A program made the position numbers and the translations under genes. From NCBI GenBank assembly GCA_943737045.1, contig CALSFV010000223.1, forward strand, positions 806,001 through 870,000: a stretch of 64,000 nt of DNA, read 5' to 3'. Shown here piece by piece: positions 47,501 through 57,183 of the stretch; position 1 is the first letter of the stretch; each line of letters begins with the position of its first letter. Under the pieces are notes generated by a model. That model was not told where the DNA came from. It did not search any database and saw nothing but the letters and a program-made list of their open reading frames with translations. Source of the DNA: Parapristionchus giblindavisi (Eukaryota; Nematoda; Chromadorea; Rhabditida; Diplogasteridae).

Positions 47501-50500
47501 ATATTGCATTCGCACTAGAGATCCGCAAACGTGCAGTCGCTCAGAAATGATTTCTCACTAATTAATGAATGAGAAATCGCACGCACGATATTCATATGAT
47601 AATTAAAAAATTATTCGTGCAAAGTCGCGCAGTCGACTCATTCTCATTTATTTCCATTGAATTAGCGGTTAAAAATAACCGATACAAAGCCTGAAAATGG
47701 CTTGAAAATGATGCCCAAATGCGCGACTTTGCACGAAATTAAGAGTCAAAATCGCGCAGAATGACTTGTCATCATTTTAACGTCGAACATTGGTCGACCG
47801 GTCGTGCAATTGCACGAATGCGGATCTCTACTTGATAGTATAACCGAACTAGGAACTGTTCGTTAACAAGAATGAATCATAATGATTCTAACAATGTGTT
47901 GGCGGCATTTACATACAACGCGTCTCTTCGAGCTCTCGACTTTCCCTTCTTCACAGTTTCCTCCTTCTTCTTCGCGAGATGAGTCCGAATGCAGTTCTTG
48001 ATCTGATCGTGGGACATCCTGTTTGCTGGCATATCAGTTCTGGACTTCATTCTCTTCTCGACTATTTCTTCTCTCAGCTCGTTTCTGGCTGCGTAGAACT
48101 CCTCGAAGATATCCACCACCATCTGCGTGGCAACGGGGTCGTAGGGTGCACTTTTCTTCCGAATGCGAAGGGCCCATCCTATGGGTCGCGGATGCTTTGG
48201 TGCGTACTCGTATTCCTTGCACGATTCCGATAGGGGACCGATTCCGACTCTTTGCTGAACCTCCTCGAGCATTCTCTTGTACAGTCCAAGGGCGAAAAAA
48301 AAAACCAACTAACTGCTTTCTCTCGCATTGTTAAAGAAAGAAGAGGAGGGGGAGTTCACGAACAAATACAATACATGAAAAGTACAACAAAAAATTAAAC
48401 TATTATTATCGTGCGAATTAAAGATCCGCATTCGTGCAATTGCACGACCGGTCGACCAATGTTCGACGTTAAAATGATGAAAAGTCATTCTGCGCGATTT
48501 TGACTCTTAATTTCGTGCAAAGTCGCGCATTTGGGCATCATTTTCAAGCCATTTTCAGGCTTTGTATCGGTTATTTTTAACCGCTAATTCAATGGAAATA
48601 AATGAGAATGAGTCGACTGCGCGACTTTGCACGAATAATTTTTTAATTATCATATGAATATCGTGCGTGCGATTTCTCATTCATTAATTAGTGAGAAATC
48701 ATTTCTGAGCGACTGCACGTTTGCGGATCTCTAGTGCGAATGCAATATTGTCTCTGTTCAACGCGTGAAAGCGGTAAAAATCAAAATTGGAGCAGTTTTC
48801 CTTTGATAACTCGAAAACGGCTTGATCTAGGAATTTGGACAATGGAAAACTTTTCAATCTCCATTTCGAGAGAATCATTTCTATTTTTTTGAAAAGATAA
48901 TTGGACGACTTTGAAGTGAGATACAATCAAAGAACTGAAAGAGATCAAAAATCGGCCAAGTCCGTGAGCTATACAGTAATCGACCCTGAGGGCCAAGAGA
49001 TACGGGCAATGAACTAGATAGTGATATTGTGCGTAGTTAGTAGACATAATTTTTGCAATAAAACCGATGGGGTCAAGAAAAAAATTTCGAGAAAACTTCG
49101 CCTTTTTGATCAATAAAAATGATTTTCGCGGTTTTCACGCTAAATACGACTTAGCAGCGAACGGGTCATAGACAACTTTTTTGGAGAGCTTTAGAATATG
49201 GTTCGAATGACACCTCTCCGCTCACTGTACGATCAAAATTGATCGAGTTATGATCGTTTATGTGGTATGTCACAAAAAATCGATAATCTACGATTTTGGC
49301 ACAATCAAGTAGCTAGGCCTTCTCATGAGCACCAACCACATCTGTCAAAAGAGTTTTATCGAAATCGGAGACAAAAAATTGTTCCTAGTGGCACAGAGGG
49401 CCGATTTTGCTACACTTTTACAGGACCGTGTTATAGACGTCTTTAAATTATTGACATTTATGATGCCGGTACGAACTGTAATGGCGCACTAAAAAATAGT
49501 GGAAAACGGAAAATGGCGGCTTTCCAGGTTCTAAAAAAGCACCTGGAAACTCGAAAATTTGAATTCGCGGGCGCGAAAAAAGGTGCGGGAATTCAAATTC
49601 TGGCTTTCCAACTGCGGTTTTCTGCGGTTTAAAAAGGATGTTAAGTAGGAATTTAAGTTCCTACGTTTCAGAAAGGTCGAAAAATGAAATTTCAGCTTTA
49701 TTTAAGTTTTATAACCGCAGAAAATCGCAGTTAGAAAATCAGAATTTGAATTTCCGCGCCTTATTCGCGCCCGCGAATTCAAATTTCGAGTTTCCATTTT
49801 CGGTTTTCCAGTGTACTTTTTTAGACCCCGGAAAGTCGCCATTTTCCGTTTTCCACTATTTTTTAGTGCGCCATAATTCGTGAATGAAAACTGTCGCCAT
49901 TGTAACTTTTTGATTGAGAAAATAGACTTTGTAAGGTGCAACTCGTGAACAAAGTGTCGAAACTGTTTTGACTAAAACCCTGATCAAAGAACCGCTCAAT
50001 TGGAATTATGGAAATGGAACGAGTGATTTGAGAACAAGAGATGCAAATCCGAGGATATGGAAAACGAGTTTGAGACCCAATTAGCATAGAACTTTTCGAG
50101 GAAAACCAACGTTTCGGAAGCGAGATTTCGGAACCAACGTTTCGGATCCGAGAGTTCGGAATCAACGTTTCAGTGTCGTTATCATTTTTCGGAACGAGCA
50201 AGGCTCTGCAAAATTTTTTTAATGAGATCTAGAGTCGATCACCCTGTTGCCCTTTTGGGAAGAGCGATTTGCATTAGTTCATTCTATCACCATGTGTCTA
50301 GCGATTTGCATGTCTACTAGGATTTCAAATCTCGGTTCCAAAACGTTGGTTCCGAAATCTCGGTTCCGAAACGTTGGTTTTCATCAAAAAGTTCTACGCT
50401 AATTGGGTCTCAGACTCGTTTTCCATATCTTCGGATTTGCATCCCTTGTTCTCAAATCACTCGTTCCATTTCCATAATTCCAATCCAGTGGTTCTTTGAT

Positions 50501-52835
50501 CAGGGTTTTAGTCAAAACGGTTCTCAAAGATTGTGTTCCGCACGAAAGGGTTCTAGTACTGTATTTCCGAAGAATGGATTCTCAGATTAGAGTTCTGATT
50601 GAATTAGTTTTCATTCACGAGTTACAGTTCGTACCGGCATCATATTTATCATCAATCGTAATAAAAATATTTATCGTTAATATTTATTTCCTTGGTCGCG
50701 CAATTTACTAAATTTACAATTTACATATTTTAAGGGAGCGTAACCTCTCTCAACGGTCTCTTCAACACTCTACGCGCTCTTGTTGTTAGAGAACAGAGAA
50801 ATAGTGCAGTGAAGAGACCATTGAGAGAGGTTACGCTCCCTTTAAACTTACTGTGTGAAAAGGCTATCTCTAGTTCAAATTGTAACTATTGTGCGTATAA
50901 AATGTACTTGCATAAGAAAATGACTAACGGTGCTAACGAACGGAAGTCGCTCAAAGGTTCTCGCCGCGCTAGATCTCGCCCCGCCTCTCGATGGTCTCTC
51001 CACTGCCTCTCTCTAACCCGGCTAACCATCGCCGCGCGCTATGTGATATGTAAAAGAGATCGACATAGTTTCTGAATCATGCAAAACAAGAAAGTCTCTT
51101 CTACAAATAAAACAAGTGATTTTTATACGCTCAATAACAACAACTTTCTTACCTCTAAAGTCTTTCGTATCTTAGCCCGAACTCTTCTTCCCATATCATA
51201 AATTTTGTCCATTGGCAACTTTTTCTCTATTCCATCAGCTTTCATATATTCCATGAGGGATATTCTTTGATTAATTTTACCGTACAATGACAGAACAAAC
51301 TGAAATGATTGGAACACTCATTGCTAAGACGAAACGTCATGTTTTTGTTTTTGAAAAAAATGTGCAAACATTCTTTTTTTTAGAAATATTCAATCCAAAT
51401 TCTCTAATAATAAAGGGAAAAAAGTTTTTTTTTTCTTTTTTCTCCTAGCTACTCAAAATTCTCAGAGCATTAGAAAAGTTAATTGAATGTTTTAAAATCA
51501 TAATAAATCTTCTCCACCTGAGTTTGCTGAATTCTCACACGTAAAAAAGCGTTCAAATCTTGACAGACTGCTTGTGATAACTCATAGGGGTAAAGAAAAT
51601 TCATTATCAGATCAGGTAAGCGTAGATTTGATAAGTCGAGTGACTAAAATGAAGCATATCATAAAGCATAAAATGGCATAAACAGCATAAAATAGCATAA
51701 AATGAAGCATAAAATATATTGAAAGTATAACAAAAAACGAGATGGAAGGATGACTTTGTGGAGATTGTTTTGACCGTATGCAAGAACTGTTTTCCGGGAA
51801 AATGTGACGTCATTAGCGTAGGCGGAGGCGTTTTCCAAAAATCCTCCGCCTACGCTAATGACGTCACATTTTCCCGGAAAACGGTTTTCCAGTTGCTCTT
51901 GCATACGACCACAGGAGATGCCGCTCCTGACTTTCCAAGGTCTTCTATACTGAGAGAAAAAAACCCTAGTTCGCATGCTGCTATGTAATGCAACCCTTAA
52001 ATACAAGGGTTTGAAACCCTTAGATATAAGGCGTGTACCCTTAGGGTTGTGCAAACCCTTGGATGCAAGGATTTCAAACCCTTCCATTTAAGGGCTTGCT
52101 TACAGCGCAGCATGCGAACTAGGGTTTTTTTCTCTCAGTGTAGACCAAACAGGTCTTCTAGGTCTTCTAGGCCAGGCCGAGCAACTTTGCGTTGCTCGTC
52201 CAATCGGCCTGCTTCATGCCAAGCAGGCCGATTGGACGAGCAACGTAAAGTTTTCGTGGGTTATTGGACTATTCTAGTCAAGTTTCACATGCTAACGTTT
52301 TCTTGAATGGAGATGATTTCTCTCAGAGACGAAAGGATAAATCTTGTGTATATGAAGATGTTTTGGCCCCCTCTGCATTTAATGTGCTGAATTGATAAAG
52401 TATTATTGTAGTATTGTATTGGACCAGGCTTTATGAACATTGCAAGAAACAAGGATCAGTGGAACCATCTCATGTCACTACAGATCCGGCGACCCACCGC
52501 TTACAATTAGTTGAGCTCGATAAAATGTCTAAAAGTTTTTAAAAATGGCTCTGTTGTGCTTTCAAAAAATGTTTAAAAATGTATTCTCACCGTTTCATTT
52601 TCGTTTTTCATATACATCGTTTGTTTGATTAATCTTTCTCTGACACAATAATAATCGTAGGCGCATCTGAGTTTACGGAATCCAAAATAAATAAAAAGAG
52701 TTTAAAAATACATACTGTCGAACTATAATCTCGGAGAATTTGCCACAATCGAGAAAAGACGAATTTGTTGAGATCACATGATTTACATATTCACTCTGTC
52801 AATGAATCAATAGATTAATCATTCAATCAATCAAA

Positions 52836-52889
<54 letters not shown>

Positions 52890-53229
52890 CCAATCAAAAA
52901 TCAATCAATTAACCAATCAAAAATCAATCAATCAATAAATCATTGTCTTGATCACCTACACAAAAAAAACCCACCACTTGATTTGCTCTCTTGTACAGCT
53001 CTGGATTCGCGGATCTCGGAATTCCTACTTTCTCCAAAATATCCGCATAGAATTGCTGTGATTTGGCCATGATGCTATCCGATTGGTTCATTTTCTTCGA
53101 GCAGACATGATGATAGAAATCATCACAGGGAGATATTGATCGATCGATAAATCGATTGAGATGATCTCTTATCATATCGTCCGATCGATAAAGATGAATC
53201 AATACTGATACGAGAATTAGGAACTTCAT
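41526..53229 (-). CDS. M13 (neprilysin-like) secreted metallopeptidase, copy D
   Basis: Fourteen exons read from 53229: 53229-52975, 52795-52716, 52666-52591, 51643-51539, 51299-51153, 46443-46271, 45919-45838, 45492-45381, 45231-45206, 44787-44647, 42726-42619, 42574-42494, 42082-41951, 41561-41526. They total 1554 bases, 517 aa, all in frame. Signal peptide MKFLILVSVLIHLYRS; SPCDDFYHHVC; NMLPLKLIYIQEP region; HEFFH; EDGPD; DVHGLHRMR; ends CYLFGKFA. It is the most diverged copy: exon 3 is 76 bases against 160, and the NAY box reads AAYNM. Introns are swollen by a Tc1 derivative, two large fold-backs and several MITEs. The exon 13 acceptor abuts a family 2 MITE. The first Met lies seven bases after a TTTCAG. 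Confidence 0.88.
42083..42202. mobile_element. Family 2 MITE touching the exon 13 acceptor of copy D
   Basis: The element end CTTTAAAG (minus strand) is immediately followed by the exon at 42082. Its outer sequence therefore forms the acceptor and its upstream tract in place of the usual TTTCAG. Confidence 0.75.
42794..44366. mobile_element. Tc1/mariner derivative made of two inverted transposase halves
   Basis: Flanked by TA on both sides (42792-42793, 44367-44368). Termini CAGTGCGCGACATAATGATA and complement, with inverted repeats of about 240 bases. Each half encodes the transposase C-terminus in outward orientation: minus 43320-43060 and plus 43788-44099, with SPDINHMYNTWG (Tc1 SPDLNPIENLW box), VAELKAFIKKEWDDI and MPNRTFGLI. 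The plus half lacks the leading SP of that box in frame. The first catalytic Asp region is absent, so no active transposase is encoded. Located in intron 10 of copy D. Confidence 0.92.
45607..45819. mobile_element. Family 3 MITE beside exon 7 of copy D
   Basis: Ends CTGTGGTATTTTC and GGAAATACCAGAG. Lies 18 bases from the exon 7 donor at 45838. Core CATTTCGTCAAATGTTC is the family core in reverse. Confidence 0.85.
46824..49430. mobile_element. 2.6 kb fold-back transposon with a captured ORF
   Basis: Arms of about 1 kb (46824-47835 and 48420-49430) are nearly identical inverted copies. Termini CACGGGTCTCCTGT and its near complement, flanked by TTAT on both sides (46820-46823, 49431-49434). A 110-codon frame (47136-47468 and its mirror 48781-49113) is duplicated by the arms. 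Each arm contains an AGAGATCCGCA element. The 590-base unique centre holds a 143-codon ORF. No DDE transposase seen. Intron 5 of copy D. Confidence 0.9.
47877..48308 (-). CDS. Orphan ORF captured in the fold-back centre
   Basis: 143 codons from the track Met, highly charged, Lys/Arg/Glu-rich towards the C-terminus. The segment PIGWALRIRKK, followed after about 60 residues by SHDQIKNCIRTHLAKKK, resembles, from memory, a C-terminal GWAL...SR module seen in transposon-associated animal zinc-finger proteins; no zinc-finger cysteines are present here. The true start is uncertain because the first Met is followed by a stretch (VFFFALGLYKR) that could be intron or flank. The only unique sequence between two identical arms, so probably cargo or a transposon protein remnant. 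Confidence 0.45.
   Translation of the reverse strand: MVFFFALGLYKRMLEEVQQRVGIGPLSESCKEYEYAPKHPRPIGWALRIRKKSAPYDPVATQMVVDIFEEFYAARNELREEIVEKRMKSRTDMPANRMSHDQIKNCIRTHLAKKKEETVKKGKSRARRDALYVNAANTLLESL
49461..50642. mobile_element. TIR fold-back with TGATGCCGGTACGAACTGTAA ends
   Basis: Ends TGATGCCGGTACGAACTGTA and complement. The arms pair through CGTTTCGGAACCGAGATTTC-type sequence. A second palindrome (49493-49872) is inserted in the left arm, splitting it. Intron 5 of copy D. Confidence 0.85.
49493..49872. mobile_element. Nested palindromic MITE with GGCGCACTAAAAAATAGTGG ends
   Basis: 380-base palindrome with GAAAACGGAAAATGGCG arms. It interrupts the left terminal repeat of the element at 49461-50642 and is therefore younger than it. 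Confidence 0.88.
50730..50845. mobile_element. Family 1 MITE, intron 5 of copy D
   Basis: TTAA at both ends (50730-50733, 50842-50845), arms GGGAGCGTAACCTCTCTCAA and complement. Confidence 0.9.
50891..51135. mobile_element. TIR element with GCGTATAAAATGTACTTG ends
   Basis: Left GCGTATAAAATGTACTTGCA, right AAGTGATTTTTATACGC. Interior close to 6650-6890. Ends 18 bases from exon 5 of copy D. Confidence 0.75.
51771..51912. mobile_element. Family 4 palindromic MITE
   Basis: Near-perfect hairpin with CGTAGGCGGAGGCG and TGACGTCA blocks, closely matching 24111-24252. Intron 3 of copy D. Confidence 0.88.
51948..52142. mobile_element. Palindromic element with AACCCTTA words
   Basis: Ends CTGAGAGAAAAAAACCCTAG and its complement. 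Interior has repeated AACCCTTA/TAAGGGTT words. A diverged partial copy lies at 27985-28120. Confidence 0.8.
52812..52945. repeat. (CAAT)n microsatellite
   Basis: Repeats of ATCAATCA with a few interruptions, filling most of intron 1 of copy D. Confidence 0.95.
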
Positions 53230-54478
53230 ACCCGCAACTGAAATAGCACTGTAAATTTTAAAAAAATTATGCCTTTAAATAAACGTCCTGACTAATTTGA
53301 ACTTGCCACTATGGCCACATTTCTCTATATAAATGACCATGGCGGCGATTCAAATCAATGAAGGGTTTTTCAGTAACCCGATATTTTATATACATTTCAT
53401 ATTGTATCATAGACCTTCGACAATGATTCATTTCGATGAATGGCATATAATATTTCATGCAGACATCTTTATTTGATTTAGTCATGATGCGTTATGTTTC
53501 TCTATTTCTGAATTCTTTTACTACTCATCCTTATCAAAAAATTCTGTATGGCATCCATCGTGAATGGCATTCGTTGATTCATGTTATTGATTAAATAAAG
53601 TAAAAGAATAATAATATACTTTATGCGGTGCAAAAGTACAGTATAATTTCTGATAAAATATTTGATAGGTAGTGGAGTACGCATAAATACGATGCTACGA
53701 CTTGGGTAGCAAAGATGAAAAATACAAATAAAAAGAAATTGCTACAAAGGCGGTAATGAAGCGATGGATTTTCGGAAAGATTTGAAAGAAGGAAAATGCG
53801 ATCTCGTTAATCGGTGCACACGAAGTCCTTCGTTAGATCACTGCTAGGCCAGTGATAATTCAATGCAGTAATGATTGCCTAATCTCTCATATTTAACCGC
53901 GCGATCTGAATAGATTATATAAGATTCGTTTGTATTTCCCTATAAAGTGGGCAAATTTGAAGGGCTATGCTCCGGCTAGACTGTTCTACCCGATCTACCG
54001 TATTCCCCCAACCGTGCCCCCCTCCGATTGTCGTCTGGTTTCGGGCATCCTATCACTTCCTCCAAGGGCAGCAGTTCGATTACCGAGCCAAAGTCGAAGG
54101 TGTTTTCCAACTTCTGCAAAGTCCTGGCCCACCTAATTGGATCTACAAGTTGCACGATAAAAAGCCCAAGACTATGAAGGCAAAAGCGCCCTGCTTCTAA
54201 CAATAAATGGAATGTTTCTGGTGGCATGTTCGTATTTAATTTTGTAAAGAAACTTATGCATCTACCTAATGAATATCTTTATGTCTTTAAGTTCATTCTT
54301 CGCCTGGCGTAGTCTGATGTGTGGTAATTTTGTTCTTCTTCTTCTTTTTGATTTTTTTTTATTAAACTAAAACAAAGTGCGTATTAATGCAGCCATGTTA
54401 AACGAAATTATTATGCAATGTTTATTGAACCCCAATGTGAATCAAACGAAGTAATGTTCGTTTTGTCTTCAAACGTTT
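53230..54478. other. Upstream region of copy D; one weak ORF
   Basis: An open frame at 53967-54200 (77 codons, ending KTMKAKAPCF) is followed by AATAAA at 54203. An upstream frame (GYAPARLFYPIYRIPPTVPP) leads into it only through a frameshift. It could be a small gene or a decayed one; no domain recognised. No promoter module like that of copies B, C and E was found for copy D. Confidence 0.35.
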
Positions 54479-54835
54479 TCAGAATTGGAATCCGAAAACC
54501 ATTTGAATCAATGATCCGATCGTTGTTCCGATCAAAGTTGTATTGCCCGAAGCGAGAGCTGCAGATAGTGCAGCATCGAACTCGTCAGCAACTCCAACTC
54601 CGGAGCTGCAATTACAAACCGTAGAAGCTTATAAATAATAGATATACCGTGCAAATATGCCTTGCCTGTTGAGGAAAGCGTTGAGAACGTATGAAACTGG
54701 TGCTGCAAGCTGTGCCGAGATACCGAGAGCCTCGAATTCAGCTACAGGGACGATTGAACCACCGATAGTGATGCTTTGTGCATGGATGAAGCCAAGAATG
54801 GCGAGAAGAACGATAATCGAAGTGATGGTAGTCAT
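54479..54835 (-). CDS. 98-aa secreted protein, inverted duplicate 1
   Basis: Two exons, 54835-54666 and 54605-54479, 297 bases with stop. Signal peptide MTTITSIIVLLAILGFIHA, then a Cys-free mature part of about 79 residues rich in Ala, Ser, Gly and Val, ending LIQMVFGFQF. No family recognised. Intron donor is GCAAGG where the sister gene has GTAAGG, so this copy depends on a GC-AG intron. A TATA-like TATAAA lies about 35 bases upstream, with the same spacing as the sister. The start used is the ATG after an in-frame TTG. Confidence 0.85.
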
Positions 54836-55812
54836 TGTTGTTGATGATGATTCGAATGACAACGACTCATTTTATATCAATGAAACTATGGAAGAAGTAA
54901 GAAGATTACTGTATAGCTAGTGTTATGTTAATTATGCGAAGGGGGGGGAAGTCTCGAGTCATATGCAACAAAATGCTCTATAATTTTTGGAGCATGTAGA
55001 TTGTGAACACAGAGATCAAATTGCTCGACGGATCGGGTGAGGGAGGTCAGAGATCAACCTGAAATTCATCAAAATGATCATGGACAATGTGTTCTAGATT
55101 TTTTGGAGCATAGCAATAACAGAGGAGCTGGTGAGCAGAAGAATATATCTAAATCGGAATAAACAGAGATCATATCTCTGGTAAAGAGGAAATAGGTGTA
55201 AAAAAGTAAAGGTAAAGGTACAACCAGTTATTCAAGTCACACGAAGTCCTGCGGGCCATCACAGCTATGCCAGAAATGATTCAATGCCAATTCTGTATCT
55301 TATTCATATTTGTCTAAAATGCAGTTTATGATGTTCATCTCAGATTGAAAAAGATTTTATTCTCTACATATAATCTAGGATTTATGATAATACACGTCTG
55401 TCTGTCTTTCTATCCGTGTGTCAGTCACATTTTATCAACTTTTCCTTATAAAACACTTCAGAATAGTCTAATCTTCACAAAATGCGCTTAGCTGTCCATG
55501 ATCATTTTGATGCATTAAATCTACATCAACTTTGTCAATATATGCACAGACTCACATTATTTTGTATTATTGCCATGTACAAATCTCTGACCTCCCTCAC
55601 TCGATCTGTCGAACAAGTTGATCTCTGTGTTCAGAATCCACATGATCCAAAAATTCTAGAACATTGTGTTGCATATGACTCGAAATTATTCACGTTGTTT
55701 TTCCTCCTTCGCATAATTAACATAACACGAGTTATACAGTAATCTTCTTACTTCTTCCACAGTTTCATTGATATAAAATGAGTCGTTGTCATTCGAATCA
55801 TCATCAACAACA
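54836..55812. other. Spacer and shared promoters of the inverted gene pair
   Basis: The pair is head to head. Inverted homology runs outward from about 55020 and 55600. Both sides have TATATAAAAT-type boxes (54866-54880 minus; 55772-55779 plus). The centre, about 55060-55590, is unique, with TGTCTGTCTTTC near 55400. No gene seen. Confidence 0.7.
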
Positions 55813-56228
55813 ATGACTACCATCACTTCGATTATCGTTCTTCTCGCCATTCTTGGCTTCATCCATGCACAAAGCATCACTCTGGGTGCTTCAATCGTCC
55901 CTGTAGCTGAATTCGAGGCTCTCGGTATCTCGGCACAGCTTGCAGCACCAGTTTCATACGTTCTCAACGCTTTCCTCAACAGGTAAGGCACATTAGCACT
56001 CTATTCTACTTTTCCATATCCATTCCCCATTCTCTATTCTTCATTATATATTCTCTATTTGTATTCTTCCATTTACAAGCTTCAACGGTTTGTGATTGCA
56101 GCTCCGGAGTTGGAGTTGCTGACGAGTTCGATGCGGCACTATCTGCAGCTCTCGCTTCGGGCAATACAACTTTGATCGGAACAACGATCGGATCATTGAT
56201 TCAAATGGTTTTCGGATTCCAATTCTGA
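55813..56228 (+). CDS. 98-aa secreted protein, inverted duplicate 2
   Basis: Exons 55813-55982 and 56102-56228, GT-AG, 98 aa. Same signal peptide as its partner. The proteins differ at only a few positions (ITLGASIV here, ITIGGSIV in the partner). TATAAAAT at 55772-55779, AATAAA at about 56280. No conserved domain known to me. Signal peptide, small size and lack of Cys suggest a secreted structural, signalling or immune peptide, but this is inference. Confidence 0.88.
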
Positions 56229-57183
56229 AAACGTTTGAAGACAATACGAACATTGCTTCGTTTGCTTCACATTGGGGTTCAATAAACATTGCATAACATT
56301 TTCGTTTAACATGGCTGCATTATTAACATTGTTTTAGTTCAATTAAGAATTCAAAAAGAAAAAGAAGAACAACAAAATTAGAAGACCATACATGTATCAT
56401 TCGAGCTGCAGAGTAGAGATGGCCATAACGCACAATGCATTGCACACCGCAACCCCCGGATAGCCAACTATACAGTAGAGTGCCTTAAAGAGACACACCC
56501 GAGCTATTTTGGAACTCTCCGCTTCTCTGGTATTTTGCCACTTAAAGTCTACTTAATCTACGTCACAGACTTTAAGTAGACTTTAAGTAAACTTTAAGTG
56601 AAAGAACATTTGACGAAATGCATTACAGTATACCACACCACTTTAAGTAGACTTACGTCTCACTTTAAGTTTACTTAAAGTCTACTTAAAGTGGGAAAGT
56701 TTAAGTTGACTTTAAGTGGCAAAATACCAGAGTTTGGCCATACTATCTCGTCATCTTTGTCTGCAAGAGAGTATTACCAATGTGGAGAGTAGTTTACTAG
56801 GCCGAGACGTCGCTTCGATAATAATAAATCTCTTCTTCGGACCCACTTTACCGCGTGATCTGGTCCTTGCCAATTCCACTTTCGGACGACATGGTAGGGC
56901 GGATAAAGCATGCTTTCTTGTGTTTTTAAACATGTTCGTGTTTGTGAACACGTTTGTGCTTTTAAGCATGTTCGTGATTGTTAACATGTTCGTGTTTTTA
57001 AACTTCTAGCAAGTTAATGTGCACAACGGACAAACACATTTATCTAGCAGAGCGAGCAAGCCGTTTCAATATGGCGAAAAAATCATCATATATTCGCGCA
57101 GAATTGACTGAAGCGACGACTTCTCCACGTTTATTTGTCTTTCTCTGCAAAATTTTATTTTTTTTTCAATTTCTAATTATTGA
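56229..57183. other. Region between the inverted pair and the mucin-like gene
   Basis: Contains the 3' end of the peptide gene, a family 2 MITE split by a family 3 MITE (56478-56790), and a degenerate CATGTTCGTGTTT tandem repeat (about 56930-57000). No gene recognised. Confidence 0.65.
56525..56732. mobile_element. Family 3 MITE inside a family 2 MITE
   Basis: Family 2 sequence CTCCGCT is broken at about 56524 and resumes at about 56733 with TTGGCCATAC, matching CTCTGGCCACAC in intact copies. The family 3 element is therefore the later insertion. Confidence 0.85.

Noticed and set aside
47136..49113. 110-codon frames on opposite strands as duplicate genes
   Set aside because: They are mirror copies in the fold-back arms, with low-complexity content and no recognisable domain.
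51948..52142. Telomere-like sequence because of AACCCTTA words
   Set aside because: Nematode telomeres are TTAGGC; these words are part of a palindromic element.
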